From Elusimicrobiota bacterium (GTDB lineage: Bacteria > Elusimicrobiota > Elusimicrobia > Elusimicrobiales > Elusimicrobiaceae): a DNA stretch of 13,770 nt. The notes beneath the pieces are model-generated. The model made no database searches. It worked only from the letters and a program-made list of their open reading frames with translations, and was not told the DNA's origin. Shown piece after piece: positions 1-6,625 of this stretch (positions are counted from its first letter, which is position 1; every line of letters starts with the position of its first letter). The translations under genes and the position numbers were made by a program. Where the stretch lies: the NCBI GenBank assembly GCA_031258375.1, contig JAIRMX010000065.1, forward strand, positions 1-13,770, given 5' to 3'.

Positions 1-188
1 TTCTGATTTATCAAAGTATTCACCAAGGCAATTTCGCGTCTGACAACCCTAATTTCCAAAGGATTGGATAGCGGGGTTGTGCTGTGTTTAAAAAGCTTAT
101 CAAATTGATCCTTTTTAGCCTTGGCAAGCATGTCCTTAAGCTCAGCCAGACTCTTTGATTTAATTGTTTCTTTTTGTTTGGCCTTCAT
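1..188 (-). CDS. rpmC: 50S ribosomal protein L29 (partial, 3' end outside window)
   Basis: L29 is a small helical protein of the large subunit near the polypeptide exit tunnel. The 62 visible codons start at the ATG at 186-188 and run off the left edge. The N-terminus is Lys-rich, followed by SLAELKDMLAKAKKDQFDKL and, near the edge, NPLEIRVVRREIALVNTLIN, which matches the conserved second helix of the family (N-P-x-x-I-R-x-x-R-R-x-I-A). A Shine-Dalgarno-like GAAGG lies just upstream inside the end of rplP, and only four bases separate the two genes, so translation is probably coupled. Its position after rplP is the canonical S10-operon order. The call is secure from the motif and context together. 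The full length cannot be judged because the gene is cut. Confidence 0.93.
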   Translation of the reverse strand, partial: MKAKQKETIKSKSLAELKDMLAKAKKDQFDKLFKHSTTPLSNPLEIRVVRREIALVNTLINQ

Positions 189-192
189 AAAA

Positions 193-603
193 TTACCTTC
201 TTGCCACCATTTTAGTTTTAATGGGCAATTTGTCGGAAGCAAGACGGAAAGCGCGTTTAGTTTCTTCCAAAGCCGTTCCTTCCACTTCAAACAAAACGCG
301 TCCGGGCTTAACTACGCAAACCCAATGATCCGGCGCGCCTTTTCCTTTACCCATTCTGGTTTCGGCGGGATGTTTCGTAATAGCTTTATCAGGGAAAACT
401 CTAGTCCACATTTTACCTTTCTTTTTGACCAATCTCGAAAGCGTAATACGCGCGGCTTCCAGCTGTCTGGCGGTTATCCATTTAGGCTCTAAAGCTTTAA
501 GCCCGTATTCGCCAAAGGACACCTCCGTACCTCTTTTGGCTTTCCCTTTTATCCTGGGAGCGCTGTGAGGTTTACGATATTTAACTCTTTTTGGCATCAA
601 CAT
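193..603 (-). CDS. rplP: 50S ribosomal protein L16
   Basis: L16 binds 23S rRNA near the peptidyl-transferase centre and helps position the A-site tRNA. The 136-residue product has the usual family length. It begins with the canonical MLMPKRVKYRKPH and carries the conserved core ITARQLEAARITLSR (about residues 43-57), then KMWTRVFPDKAITKHPAETR and MGKGKGAPDHWVCVVKPG. The first ATG is preferred over the ATG two codons later because AGGAGA lies 11 bases upstream of it, and most L16 proteins start MLMPKR. That ribosome binding site lies in the 15-base gap next to the rpsC stop codon. Nothing in it looks abnormal. Confidence 0.98.
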   Translation of the reverse strand: MLMPKRVKYRKPHSAPRIKGKAKRGTEVSFGEYGLKALEPKWITARQLEAARITLSRLVKKKGKMWTRVFPDKAITKHPAETRMGKGKGAPDHWVCVVKPGRVLFEVEGTALEETKRAFRLASDKLPIKTKMVARR

Positions 604-618
604 ATTTTCGCTGTCTCC

Positions 619-1455
619 TTATTTCGTATCTTCGGTTTTAGGTGCCGCAACAGTTTTTGCCGTCGTTTTTTTCGCAGGTTTTTTCTTTGCCGCAGGTCTT
701 TGCGTCTCAGCTTTTTTAGCGGCGTCTGCCGCAGCAGCCGGAGCAACGGATTCTACAACTCCTTCCGTAGCAATGCCTTCCTGCATTTCTCTGTGTTTTC
801 TGAGTTCGTTAAGAATTTCTTTAGGCGATTTGGCAAAATGCATTTTTTTGAATATCCATACTTTTATGCCAATTTTACCGCTTACGGTATTGGCTTCATA
901 AGTACCGTAATCAATATCGGCGCATAAAGTATGCAGCGGCACGCGTCCTTCGCGTTTCCATTCGGTGCGGGCAATTTCCGCGCCGCCGAGCCTGCCGCCA
1001 ATCATTATTTTAATACCTAAAGCTTTGCCCGCAAGCGCTTTTTCAATGGCTTTTTTCATTGCCGCGCCGTAGTGCGCGCGTTTTTCTATCTGAAAAGCTA
1101 TTGACTGCGCCACCAGCCTTGCGTCAGTTTCGGGGTTTTTTATTTCTATCACGTTTACAAAAGTTTTGCTGCCGGTTAAGGCTTCCAAATCTTTACGCAA
1201 AGTTTCAATATCCGCGCCTTTTTTGCCTATGACTAATCCCGGTCTTGCGGTATGTATATTGACGCGCAGAAAAGAACCGGCTCTTTCAATTCCCACGGCG
1301 CTTACGGCCGCAAACATAAAACGGGACTCTACTATTTGTCTTATTTGAAAATCTTCCATAATAAGCGCAGGCATATTTTTAGGAGAAAACCAACGCGACT
1401 GCCAATCCTGAGTATAACCGAGCCTTAGCCCTCTGGGATGTATTTTATGACCCAT
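619..1455 (-). CDS. rpsC: 30S ribosomal protein S3, with Ala/Lys/Pro-rich C-terminal tail
   Basis: S3 is a head protein of the small subunit at the mRNA entry site. The N-terminus MGHKIHPRGLRLG, the type II KH-domain loop GLVIGKKG (about residues 73-80) and the C-terminal domain signature GGRLGGAEIARTEWKREGRVP (about 153-173) are all present. At 278 residues it exceeds the 233 of E. coli S3. The extra part is a low-complexity Ala/Lys/Pro/Thr tail from about residue 228, probably disordered and RNA-binding. The start ATG overlaps the rplV stop by one base (TAATG), so translation is likely coupled. Aligned by eye to E. coli, the pair R131/R132 implicated in mRNA unwinding falls on Gly-Ala here (HYGAAMKK), while a lysine equivalent to K135 is retained. 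Confidence 0.98.
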   Translation of the reverse strand: MGHKIHPRGLRLGYTQDWQSRWFSPKNMPALIMEDFQIRQIVESRFMFAAVSAVGIERAGSFLRVNIHTARPGLVIGKKGADIETLRKDLEALTGSKTFVNVIEIKNPETDARLVAQSIAFQIEKRAHYGAAMKKAIEKALAGKALGIKIMIGGRLGGAEIARTEWKREGRVPLHTLCADIDYGTYEANTVSGKIGIKVWIFKKMHFAKSPKEILNELRKHREMQEGIATEGVVESVAPAAAADAAKKAETQRPAAKKKPAKKTTAKTVAAPKTEDTK

Positions 1456-1838
1456 TATTTAACCCCCCCTTTTGCGGAACGCGCTCCTTTTTTCTCGTCG
1501 CTGACAACAACCGTCAGGTGACAAACATTTCTTTTATACGGCATAGCCCTGCCCTGCGGACCGGGTTGAATGCGTTTTAAGTGTTTCATAGGGCCTATGT
1601 TGGCATAAGCCTCTTTAATGTAAACTTTAGATAAATCAAGGCTTTTATTGCCCGTTTTTACCCCAAGGTTGGCGGCTGCGGAATTAATAGTTTTTTGAAC
1701 CAAGTCGCTGCAACGAAGGCCGCTGAAAGGAATTATTCCCTGCGAAACCTTTATGCTTTTACCGCGTACCAAATCCAGCAGAAATCTCACTTTCCTGCTG
1801 CCGTACCTTTGAAATTTAGCTTTAGAACAAGCTTCCAT
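1455..1838 (-). CDS. rplV: 50S ribosomal protein L22
   Basis: L22 lines the peptide exit tunnel of the large subunit with an extended hairpin. The 127-residue product begins MEACSKAKFQRYGSRKVRFLLDLVRGK, matching the family's opening helix (S-R/P-R-K-V-R-x-x-x-D-x-[VI]-R-G-K). It ends with the conserved hairpin region KRIQPGPQGRAMPYKRNVCHLTVVV. It is slightly longer than the 110 residues of E. coli, mainly through a Lys/Gly-rich C-terminus. AGAGGA lies about nine bases upstream of the ATG. The gene starts 21 bases after rpsS and its stop overlaps the rpsC start by one base. Confidence 0.97.
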   Translation of the reverse strand: MEACSKAKFQRYGSRKVRFLLDLVRGKSIKVSQGIIPFSGLRCSDLVQKTINSAAANLGVKTGNKSLDLSKVYIKEAYANIGPMKHLKRIQPGPQGRAMPYKRNVCHLTVVVSDEKKGARSAKGGVK

Positions 1839-1859
1839 ATCAAATTATCCTCTTTATCC

Positions 1860-2141
1860 TTATTTCAGCGCTTTAGACTCTTTAGTCATACCGCCGTGTC
1901 CCTTAAACGTTCTCGTGAAAGCAAATTCGCCAAGTTTATGGCCTATCATTCTTTCAGTTATATAAACCGGCAAAAATTTCCTGCCGTTATGAACCAAGAA
2001 CGTATGCCCTACAAATGTCGGAACAATAGTGCATGAGCGCGCCCATGTTTTAATGCTTTTTTTATCAGACGGAGACATGGCCTCAACCGCTTCAAGCAAA
2101 TTATGGTCTACAAAAGGACCTTTTTTTGTCGATCTTGACAT
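1860..2141 (-). CDS. rpsS: 30S ribosomal protein S19
   Basis: S19 sits in the head of the small subunit, contacts the A-site finger of 23S rRNA and forms an inter-subunit bridge. The 93-residue product is the standard length and starts MSRSTKKGPFVDHNLL. It has the conserved block KTWARSCTIVPTFVGHTFLVHNG in its middle and ends with the signature ITERMIGHKLGEFAFTRTFKGH. Its ribosome binding site (AGGAG) lies upstream, overlapping the end of rplB; only three bases separate the two genes. No irregularity is seen. Confidence 0.98.
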   Translation of the reverse strand: MSRSTKKGPFVDHNLLEAVEAMSPSDKKSIKTWARSCTIVPTFVGHTFLVHNGRKFLPVYITERMIGHKLGEFAFTRTFKGHGGMTKESKALK

Positions 2142-2144
2142 AAT

Positions 2145-2987
2145 TTAGTTAGCTCCTGACGTATTTTTGCGTCTATCTTTTACTATCATCCAGTCCCATG
2201 TCTTAGCAGGCCTTGTCTTTAAACCTCTGGCCATTTGATTCCAAGGGGAACGCGGAATATTGCCGCCTTTTGAATGCCCGCGTCCGCCGCCCATAGGATG
2301 GTCGACGGCGTTCATGGCATTACCGCGTACCGTAGGTTTAATGCCGCGATGCCTGTTGCGGCCTGCATTGCCGATGACAACGGTATTATGCTCCGTATTG
2401 CCGACTTGTCCCACGGTGGCGCAACAATCTTCAGGTATAAGTCTTATTTCGCCGGACGGCATTTTAATATGCACGTATCCGCCGTCTTTGGCCATAATCT
2501 GAGCCTGCGAGCCGGCGCTGCGCGCAAGCTGCGCGCCTTTGGCGACTTTAAGCTCAATAGCATGGATAAAAGTACCTTCGGGTATATTTTTTAAAGGAAG
2601 GCAGTTACCCACTTTAATATCTGCGTTGGAACCGGCTATCACCGTATCTCCGACTTTAAGACCTATGGGATGAATCATATAACGCTTATCGCCGTCGGCG
2701 TAATTCAAAAGACAAATGCGGGCGGATCTGGCGGGATCGTATTCAATTGAAACGACTTTTGCCGGCACGCCGGGTTTTTGTCTTTTAAAATCTATTTTTC
2801 TGTAGGCCTGCTTATGTCCGCCGCCGATATGGCGCACCATAATCATGCCGGTATTATTTCTCCCGCCGCTTTTTCTTAACCCTTTGGTCAGCTTCTTTTC
2901 CGGCGTTTTTTTTGTTATCTCGGAGAAATCCGCAACCGTAATCGTCCTTCTTGAGGGAGTATACGGCCTGAATGTTTTTATAGGCAT
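2145..2987 (-). CDS. rplB: 50S ribosomal protein L2
   Basis: L2 is a primary 23S rRNA-binding protein needed for subunit association and peptidyl-transferase assembly. The 280-residue product is close to the E. coli length of 273. It shows GRNNTGMIMVRHIGGGHKQ (about 42-60), the middle domain ending GEIRLIPEDCCATVGQVGN, and the signature TVRGNAMNAVDHPMGGGRG (about 219-237). His230 corresponds by motif to the functionally important His229 of E. coli. The C-terminus (ARGLKTRPAKTWDWMIVKDRRK) is also typical. It follows rplW by 15 bases in the usual operon order. Confidence 0.99.
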   Translation of the reverse strand: MPIKTFRPYTPSRRTITVADFSEITKKTPEKKLTKGLRKSGGRNNTGMIMVRHIGGGHKQAYRKIDFKRQKPGVPAKVVSIEYDPARSARICLLNYADGDKRYMIHPIGLKVGDTVIAGSNADIKVGNCLPLKNIPEGTFIHAIELKVAKGAQLARSAGSQAQIMAKDGGYVHIKMPSGEIRLIPEDCCATVGQVGNTEHNTVVIGNAGRNRHRGIKPTVRGNAMNAVDHPMGGGRGHSKGGNIPRSPWNQMARGLKTRPAKTWDWMIVKDRRKNTSGAN

Positions 2988-3002
2988 ATTTAAACAATCT
3001 CC

Positions 3003-3299
3003 TTACTTAGACGCGGTTTCGACCGTGTCTATTTTATCGCCTTTTTTCAACGTTACAAGGGCTTTTTTTAAATCGGGTCTTTTGCCCGAAAACCGCCCCA
3101 TTCTTTTTACTTTGCCGCGAATCGGGCAAGTGGCAATTTTTTCAACGTGAACTTTGAATATGCTTTCCACCGCCGAGCGGATATCGTTTTTAGTCGCTTT
3201 TTTTTCAACGACAAAACTATAGCAGTTATCCGCATCTCTTAAGATCATGCTTTTTTCCGTTAAGAGAGGTTTTCTTATTATTTCATATATCTTTGTCAT
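3003..3299 (-). CDS. rplW: 50S ribosomal protein L23
   Basis: L23 lies at the exit of the peptide tunnel and is the docking site for trigger factor and SRP. The 98-residue product matches the family length. It begins MTKIYEIIRKPLLTEKSM, containing the hallmark I-I-R-K-P-L-[LI]-T-E-K-S, and continues with YSFVVEKKATKNDIRSAVE, typical of the beta-alpha core that follows. The C-terminal part (VKRMGRFSGKRPDLKKALVTLKKGDKI) also fits the family. An 11-base gap separates it from rplD upstream. No anomalies are visible. Confidence 0.97.
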   Translation of the reverse strand: MTKIYEIIRKPLLTEKSMILRDADNCYSFVVEKKATKNDIRSAVESIFKVHVEKIATCPIRGKVKRMGRFSGKRPDLKKALVTLKKGDKIDTVETASK

Positions 3300-3310
3300 T
3301 TTTAATCTCC

Positions 3311-3919
3311 CTATTTGACCATTTTCTCAAGAGCTTCTTTAGTGAAAATCACTTTACTGCTGTTAAGAACGACATAAGCGTTCAAATCAGAAGGAACCGT
3401 TTGCGTCATGCCCGTTATATTTCTGCCGGCCTGTAAAAGTTTCGGCTCGCGATTGGCGACTACAAGCGGTTTTCGTCCCGCGGACAAATTTTTTAAAGCC
3501 GCGGCGACTTCTTTAGTTTTCGCTTCCTTAATGTCTAATTTATCAACGATTATAATGCCGTCGTCAAGGAATTTTGCCGATAAAGCATGCGCTAAGGCAA
3601 GCCGTTTTTTCGCCGCGGGCAAATCTATTCTAAAAGATCTCGGCGTAGGGCCAAAAGCAACGCCGCCGTGTCTCCAAATAGGAGAGCGCATACTGCCGTG
3701 TCTTGCGCGGCCGGTGCCTTTCTGCTTCCACGGTTTTTTGCCGGTACCGGAGACTTCAGCTCTGGTTTTTACGTCGGCGGAACCTGCCCGTTGATTAGAC
3801 AAATAAGCCGTAATTACTTCATGCAAAAAAGTAGGATTCGGTTTTTTGCCGAACAGATTTTCCGGCAGGCTTACTCTGCCTTGTTCTTTTCCTTTAATAT
3901 TTAAAAGTTTAGTTTCCAT
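3311..3919 (-). CDS. rplD: 50S ribosomal protein L4
   Basis: L4 binds 23S rRNA, lines the peptide tunnel with an extended loop and, in E. coli, represses its own S10 operon by acting on the leader RNA. The 202-residue product is about the E. coli length of 201. The tunnel-loop signature is clear: TRAEVSGTGKKPWKQKGTGR followed by ARHGSMRSPIWRHGGVAFGP (about residues 53-92). The rest follows the Rossmann-like L4 fold, including IIIVDKLDIKEAKTK in the second half. It is spaced 11 bases from rplC and from rplW. Because the leader of this operon is long and structured, autogenous control by L4 is plausible but not shown by sequence. Confidence 0.98.
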   Translation of the reverse strand: METKLLNIKGKEQGRVSLPENLFGKKPNPTFLHEVITAYLSNQRAGSADVKTRAEVSGTGKKPWKQKGTGRARHGSMRSPIWRHGGVAFGPTPRSFRIDLPAAKKRLALAHALSAKFLDDGIIIVDKLDIKEAKTKEVAAALKNLSAGRKPLVVANREPKLLQAGRNITGMTQTVPSDLNAYVVLNSSKVIFTKEALEKMVK

Positions 3920-3930
3920 TTTCGGCCTTC

Positions 3931-4725
3931 CTATTTCTTTTTAGTTGCGGACGCGGACGCTTTTATATTTGCCGTTTTAGAGGCGGAAAGTTTCTGCGAT
4001 TGCGCCGTCGTCACGCGTTTTTTGGGTTTAGAAGTTTCCAAAACGGACACTATCGTGCCTTTTGCGCCCGGAACGGAACCTTTTAAAAATATAAGGTTAT
4101 TTTCCGCGTCTATCTTTGCGACTTCTATTTTAGAAATTGTAGCCGTAGTAAAACCGTAATGACCGGCCATTCTCTGCCCGGACAATACTTTTCCCAAAGA
4201 TCTTCTTGAAGCAAGTCCGCCCGGCGCTCTTTCTCTGTCCGACGCGCCGTGCGAAGCGGGCTGGCCGGCAAAACCGTGCCGTTTCATCGCGCCTGCAAAA
4301 CCGCGTCCCTTAATTTTACCCTGCACGTCCACATAGTCGCCGGGTTTAAAAATCGCGTTTAAATCAATTATTTGTCCCGTTTCAAAACCTTTAACGTCGG
4401 CCAAACGGCATTCTTTGATATATTTAACCGGAGACACGCCCAATTTTTTAAAATTGCCCAGATCCGGTTTATTAAGCTTCTTTTCTTTTTGCTCGCCAAA
4501 ACCTAAAGCGACGGCATTATATCCGTCTTTTTCTTGAGTTCTGACTCTTACAACTTTACACGGCCCTGCTTTAACTACGGAAACCGCGTTGAGATTGCCT
4601 TTATCGTCAAAAACCTGCGTCATTCCCAGTTTCTCGCCTATTACAAAACGCAAAGTTGCGGGAGCGGCTTTGACTGCGGCCGGCGCGGGAGCGGCGGCTG
4701 ACTGTTGAGTATTTTCTTCTGACAT
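3931..4725 (-). CDS. rplC: 50S ribosomal protein L3 with extended N- and C-termini
   Basis: L3 is an early-assembly protein whose internal loop reaches the peptidyl-transferase centre. The core is clear: FVIGEKLGMTQVFDDKG (about residues 27-43), then GRGFAGAMKRHGFAGQPASH (about 140-159) and a SGQRMAGHYG segment (about 182-191). The protein has 264 residues against about 209 in E. coli. The surplus is an Ala/Pro/Gln-rich N-terminal lead of about 24 residues and a Ser/Ala/Lys-rich tail of about 33 residues (232-264). The core starts internally, so a later start would be possible in principle. However, AGGAAAG lies nine bases before this ATG and supports it. It is separated from rpsJ by an unusually long 169-base spacer. 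Confidence 0.97.
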   Translation of the reverse strand: MSEENTQQSAAAPAPAAVKAAPATLRFVIGEKLGMTQVFDDKGNLNAVSVVKAGPCKVVRVRTQEKDGYNAVALGFGEQKEKKLNKPDLGNFKKLGVSPVKYIKECRLADVKGFETGQIIDLNAIFKPGDYVDVQGKIKGRGFAGAMKRHGFAGQPASHGASDRERAPGGLASRRSLGKVLSGQRMAGHYGFTTATISKIEVAKIDAENNLIFLKGSVPGAKGTIVSVLETSKPKKRVTTAQSQKLSASKTANIKASASATKKK

Positions 4726-4894
4726 TATTGTTTGCTTTCCTTATTATAGCCCGCATCATAAATATGTTTTATGAAACAATTTACTGCGGCGCTTATTTTT
4801 ACAAACGCAGAGTTCTCGTGTTTTCTGCGTCCGCCGCTGTTAACGGCGCTTTTTATAAAAACAAAAAAAGCGGCTTCAATATATAAAGAAGCGG
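4726..4894 (-). promoter_or_regulatory. Structured rpsJ-rplC spacer (169 bases)
   Basis: The spacer contains no ORF of note. On the minus strand it holds, in order, the terminator-like hairpin listed separately, a CGCCG/CGGCG hairpin (about 4839-4855), and a perfect 7-bp hairpin ACGCAGA/TCTGCGT (4805-4830) with a 12-base loop. A sequence TATAAT (4743-4748) lies just before the rplC ribosome binding site, but no -35 box is found at 16-18 bases and a transcript starting there would lose the AGGAAAG site. The spacer is therefore read mainly as an untranslated, structured mRNA region, possibly a regulatory target. That role is inference. Confidence 0.45.
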
Positions 4895-4896
4895 CT
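4863..4896 (-). terminator. Terminator-like hairpin at the rpsJ stop codon
   Basis: Read on the minus strand, AGCCGCTTC and GAAGCCGCT form a 9-position stem with a single C-C mismatch around a 10-base AT loop. A run of seven T follows directly. The stem overlaps the rpsJ stop codon (4895-4897). The shape is that of an intrinsic terminator inside the S10 operon; it may be an attenuator giving more rpsJ mRNA than distal mRNA. The mismatch weakens it, so full termination is not expected. Confidence 0.5.
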
Positions 4897-5242
4897 AATT
4901 GCTTTTTATTGCCACATCCACTCCTGCCGGTAAATCAAGTTTCATCAATTCGTCAACTGTTTTGGGTGTGGGGCTTTTTAAATCTATCAAACGTTTATGG
5001 ATGCGCATTTCAAACTGTTCGCGGGACTTTTTATCCGTATGCGGAGAGCGCAGCACGGTATATTTTTTTATTTTAACCGGCAAAAGCACGGGACCGGATA
5101 CAATTGCGCCCGTTTTTTTAGCCGTATCAACAATTCTTGCGACAGAATTATCCAGCATCCTGTAATCATAAGAGCGCAGTTTAATGCGGATTCTTTCCTG
5201 CCCGCTTAACTTCGCCGTTTTTTTGTCTTGTTTTTCTGCCAT
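4895..5242 (-). CDS. rpsJ: 30S ribosomal protein S10
   Basis: S10 is a small-subunit head protein that also acts as the NusE transcription elongation factor in E. coli. The product has 115 residues, about 11 more than usual because of a charged N-terminal lead (MAEKQDKKTAKLSGQ). The conserved core follows: RIRIKLRSYDYRMLDNSV, then GAIVSGPVLLPVKIKKYTVL and RSPHTDKKSREQFEMRIHKR. The start is supported by AGGAAAG five bases upstream of the ATG. It is the first gene of the operon and is preceded by a long leader with its own promoter. A terminator-like hairpin sits on its stop codon. Confidence 0.98.
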   Translation of the reverse strand: MAEKQDKKTAKLSGQERIRIKLRSYDYRMLDNSVARIVDTAKKTGAIVSGPVLLPVKIKKYTVLRSPHTDKKSREQFEMRIHKRLIDLKSPTPKTVDELMKLDLPAGVDVAIKSN

Positions 5243-5504
5243 TTTTTACTTTCCTAAATAATTATTTTTTCTCTATTTTAGAACTTTGCAATTAAAAAAT
5301 TTCACAAAAAAGCACAACGCGGACAAACTTTTTTACGTTTTTTTTGTCCTGTAAAAGGCAGTTTGCTTAACATTATTTTTTGCAGGCAAAACTGTTGCTT
5401 CTACGACGCGAAAAACAGAGTGAAAAAACTCTCCGTGTTCGCAAGCCTTAGCATCGGCAAACACGGAAAAATTTTCTACAACTCAATACTGCGCTATACT
5501 TTAC
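5243..5504 (-). promoter_or_regulatory. Long 5' leader of the S10 operon
   Basis: About 260 bases separate the predicted transcription start from the rpsJ ATG and contain no ORF I would call. The leader has the terminator-like hairpin listed separately and a second bulged hairpin at about 5360-5393 (CAGTTTGC pairing with GCAAAACTG). An AGGAAAG ribosome binding site ends it. Long structured leaders in front of rpsJ are known targets of L4 autoregulation in E. coli and relatives. Whether this one responds to L4 is inference, and I see no recognisable conserved leader family. Confidence 0.5.
5423..5467 (-). terminator. Terminator-like (attenuator) hairpin in the S10 leader
   Basis: On the minus strand TCCGTGTT and AACACGGA form an 8-bp stem, continued after one mismatch by two further G-C pairs, around a 14-base loop. 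GAG and six T follow. A competing small stem (AGAG/CTCT, 5417-5432) uses the base of the first stem, so two alternative folds are possible. It lies about 40 bases into the predicted transcript, far upstream of rpsJ. Such a layout fits transcription attenuation. Confidence 0.45.
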
Positions 5505-5540
5505 TTTAAATATTATACAAATAATACGCGGACTATGCAA
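5505..5540 (-). promoter_or_regulatory. Promoter of the S10 operon
   Basis: On the minus strand, -35 TTGCAT (5535-5540) and a perfect -10 TATAAT (5512-5517) are separated by exactly 17 bases. Transcription would start near 5505. It is the best sigma-70-type promoter between the upstream tRNA gene and rpsJ, and it points into the operon. Confidence 0.65.
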
Positions 5541-5581
5541 GGATTTTTTAGATAATTTTTTAAAAACCGTTTTTTGCCGTT

Positions 5582-5610
5582 AAAAAACCAGACCGCGCGG
5601 ATTGCGCGAT
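5582..5610 (-). terminator. Possible terminator of tRNA-Gln
   Basis: Downstream of the tRNA on the minus strand, CGCGC and GCGCG form a perfect 5-bp stem (extendable by a wobble and an A-T pair) with loop AATCC. After four or five unpaired bases comes a run of six T (5582-5587). The gap before the T run is longer than ideal, hence moderate confidence. It would separate the tRNA transcript from the S10 promoter just beyond. Confidence 0.4.
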
Positions 5611-5634
5611 TTAAGAAAAGTCTTTCGAATTCAA

Positions 5635-5705
5635 CTCCGGGACTAGGACTCGAACCTAGGCTAAACGCTCCAGAGGCGCTTGTGCTACCATTACACCATC
5701 CCGGA
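5635..5705 (-). tRNA. tRNA-Gln (anticodon CTG)
   Basis: The 71-base gene folds as a complete cloverleaf. The acceptor stem TCCGGGA/TCCCGGA has seven perfect pairs. The D stem is GTGT/GCAC with loop AATGGTA. The anticodon stem AGCGC/GCGTT carries loop CTCTGGA, so the anticodon is CTG, reading CAG (glutamine). The T stem CTAGG/CCTAG has loop TTCGAGT. The discriminator base is G, as is usual for glutamine. The 3' CCA is not encoded. It stands alone on the minus strand upstream of the S10 operon and divergent from murI. I see no convincing promoter for it. Confidence 0.96.
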
Positions 5706-5782
5706 AAATCTGTTTTTATATTTTATCATTTTTACAAAAATATTTGTTGCGGCTCTTTTGCTTTCTCTAATGCCGGATTTAA

Positions 5783-5810
5783 TTTCAACGCGCGCTCAAT
5801 TGTGTATAAT
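5783..5810 (+). promoter_or_regulatory. Promoter of murI, abutting the start codon
   Basis: A perfect -10 TATAAT (5805-5810) lies only eight bases before the murI ATG. A weak -35 TTTCAA (5783-5788) is 16 bases upstream of it. Transcription would begin at about 5816-5818, at or next to the start codon. No Shine-Dalgarno sequence is seen in the AT-rich interval, so a leaderless transcript is likely. Confidence 0.55.
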
Positions 5811-5818
5811 ATTTATAT

Positions 5819-6625
5819 ATGAAATCAGACGACAGAGCAATAGGCATTTTTGATTCCGGACTCGGCGGGCTTACGATTTTAAAAGAAGTCCGCAAAATAC
5901 TTCCTAAAGAAAATATAATTTATTTCGGAGACACGGCGCACGTGCCTTACGGATCAAAATCAAAAGAAACCGTAACGACATACTCTTTGGATATAGCGAG
6001 TTTTCTTGAAAGCAAAAAAGTTAAAATGATTTTGATAGCTTGCAATACGGCCTCGGCCTTGTCTTTAGAGGCGGTCAAAAAACATATTAAAGTTCCGGTT
6101 TTAGGCGTTATAACTCCGGGCGCAAAAAGAGCCGCGGCGGCAAGCAAAAATAAAAAAATTCTCGTCTTAGGCACGGAGTCCACCGTAAAAAGCCAAGCAT
6201 ATCCAAAACATATAAAACAAATTGACAAAACCGTCGACACCGCCCAACGCGCCTGCCCGCTTTTTGTGCCTATTATAGAAGAAGGCCTTCTTGAAGGGAA
6301 TATAACGGACGCGGCGATAAGACATTATCTTGAACCTGCAAAAATATTCAAAGCGGATACGGTTATTTTAGGCTGCACGCATTATCCCGTAATTAAAAAA
6401 AGAATAGCGCGCATATTCGGCAAGAACGTAACTCTCGTGGACTCCGCTCAAGAAATTGCAAAAGAAACCAAATCTCTGCTTACAAAAAACGCTTGTCTTA
6501 AAACAAGCGGCAAAGCTAAAGTTCACATTTACGCAAGCGACTCTCCGGACAGATTTGCAAAGCTGTCCGCGCGCATTATCGGCGGCAAAATCCCAAAAGT
6601 GCGAATTAAAAAACTTAATATATGA
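5819..6625 (+). CDS. murI: Glutamate racemase
   Basis: MurI interconverts L- and D-glutamate in the cytoplasm, supplying D-glutamate for the peptidoglycan stem peptide. The 268-residue product has the normal length. It begins, after a short lead, with GIFDSGLGGLTIL (residues 9-21; Asp12 and Ser13 fit the substrate-binding site), followed by YFGDTAHVPYG. The two catalytic cysteines are Cys75 in ACNTASA and Cys186 in GCTHYP. The start follows from the N-terminal motif, since any later start would remove it. There is no ribosome binding site, and the promoter abuts the ATG. Its TGA overlaps the ATG of pgeF (ATGA), so the two genes form an operon. Confidence 0.97.
   Translation: MKSDDRAIGIFDSGLGGLTILKEVRKILPKENIIYFGDTAHVPYGSKSKETVTTYSLDIASFLESKKVKMILIACNTASALSLEAVKKHIKVPVLGVITPGAKRAAAASKNKKILVLGTESTVKSQAYPKHIKQIDKTVDTAQRACPLFVPIIEEGLLEGNITDAAIRHYLEPAKIFKADTVILGCTHYPVIKKRIARIFGKNVTLVDSAQEIAKETKSLLTKNACLKTSGKAKVHIYASDSPDRFAKLSARIIGGKIPKVRIKKLNI

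Noticed and set aside
4736..4748. TATAAT just upstream of rplC as an internal promoter
   Set aside because: There is no -35 box at 16-18 bases, and a transcript starting there would lack the AGGAAAG ribosome binding site of rplC.
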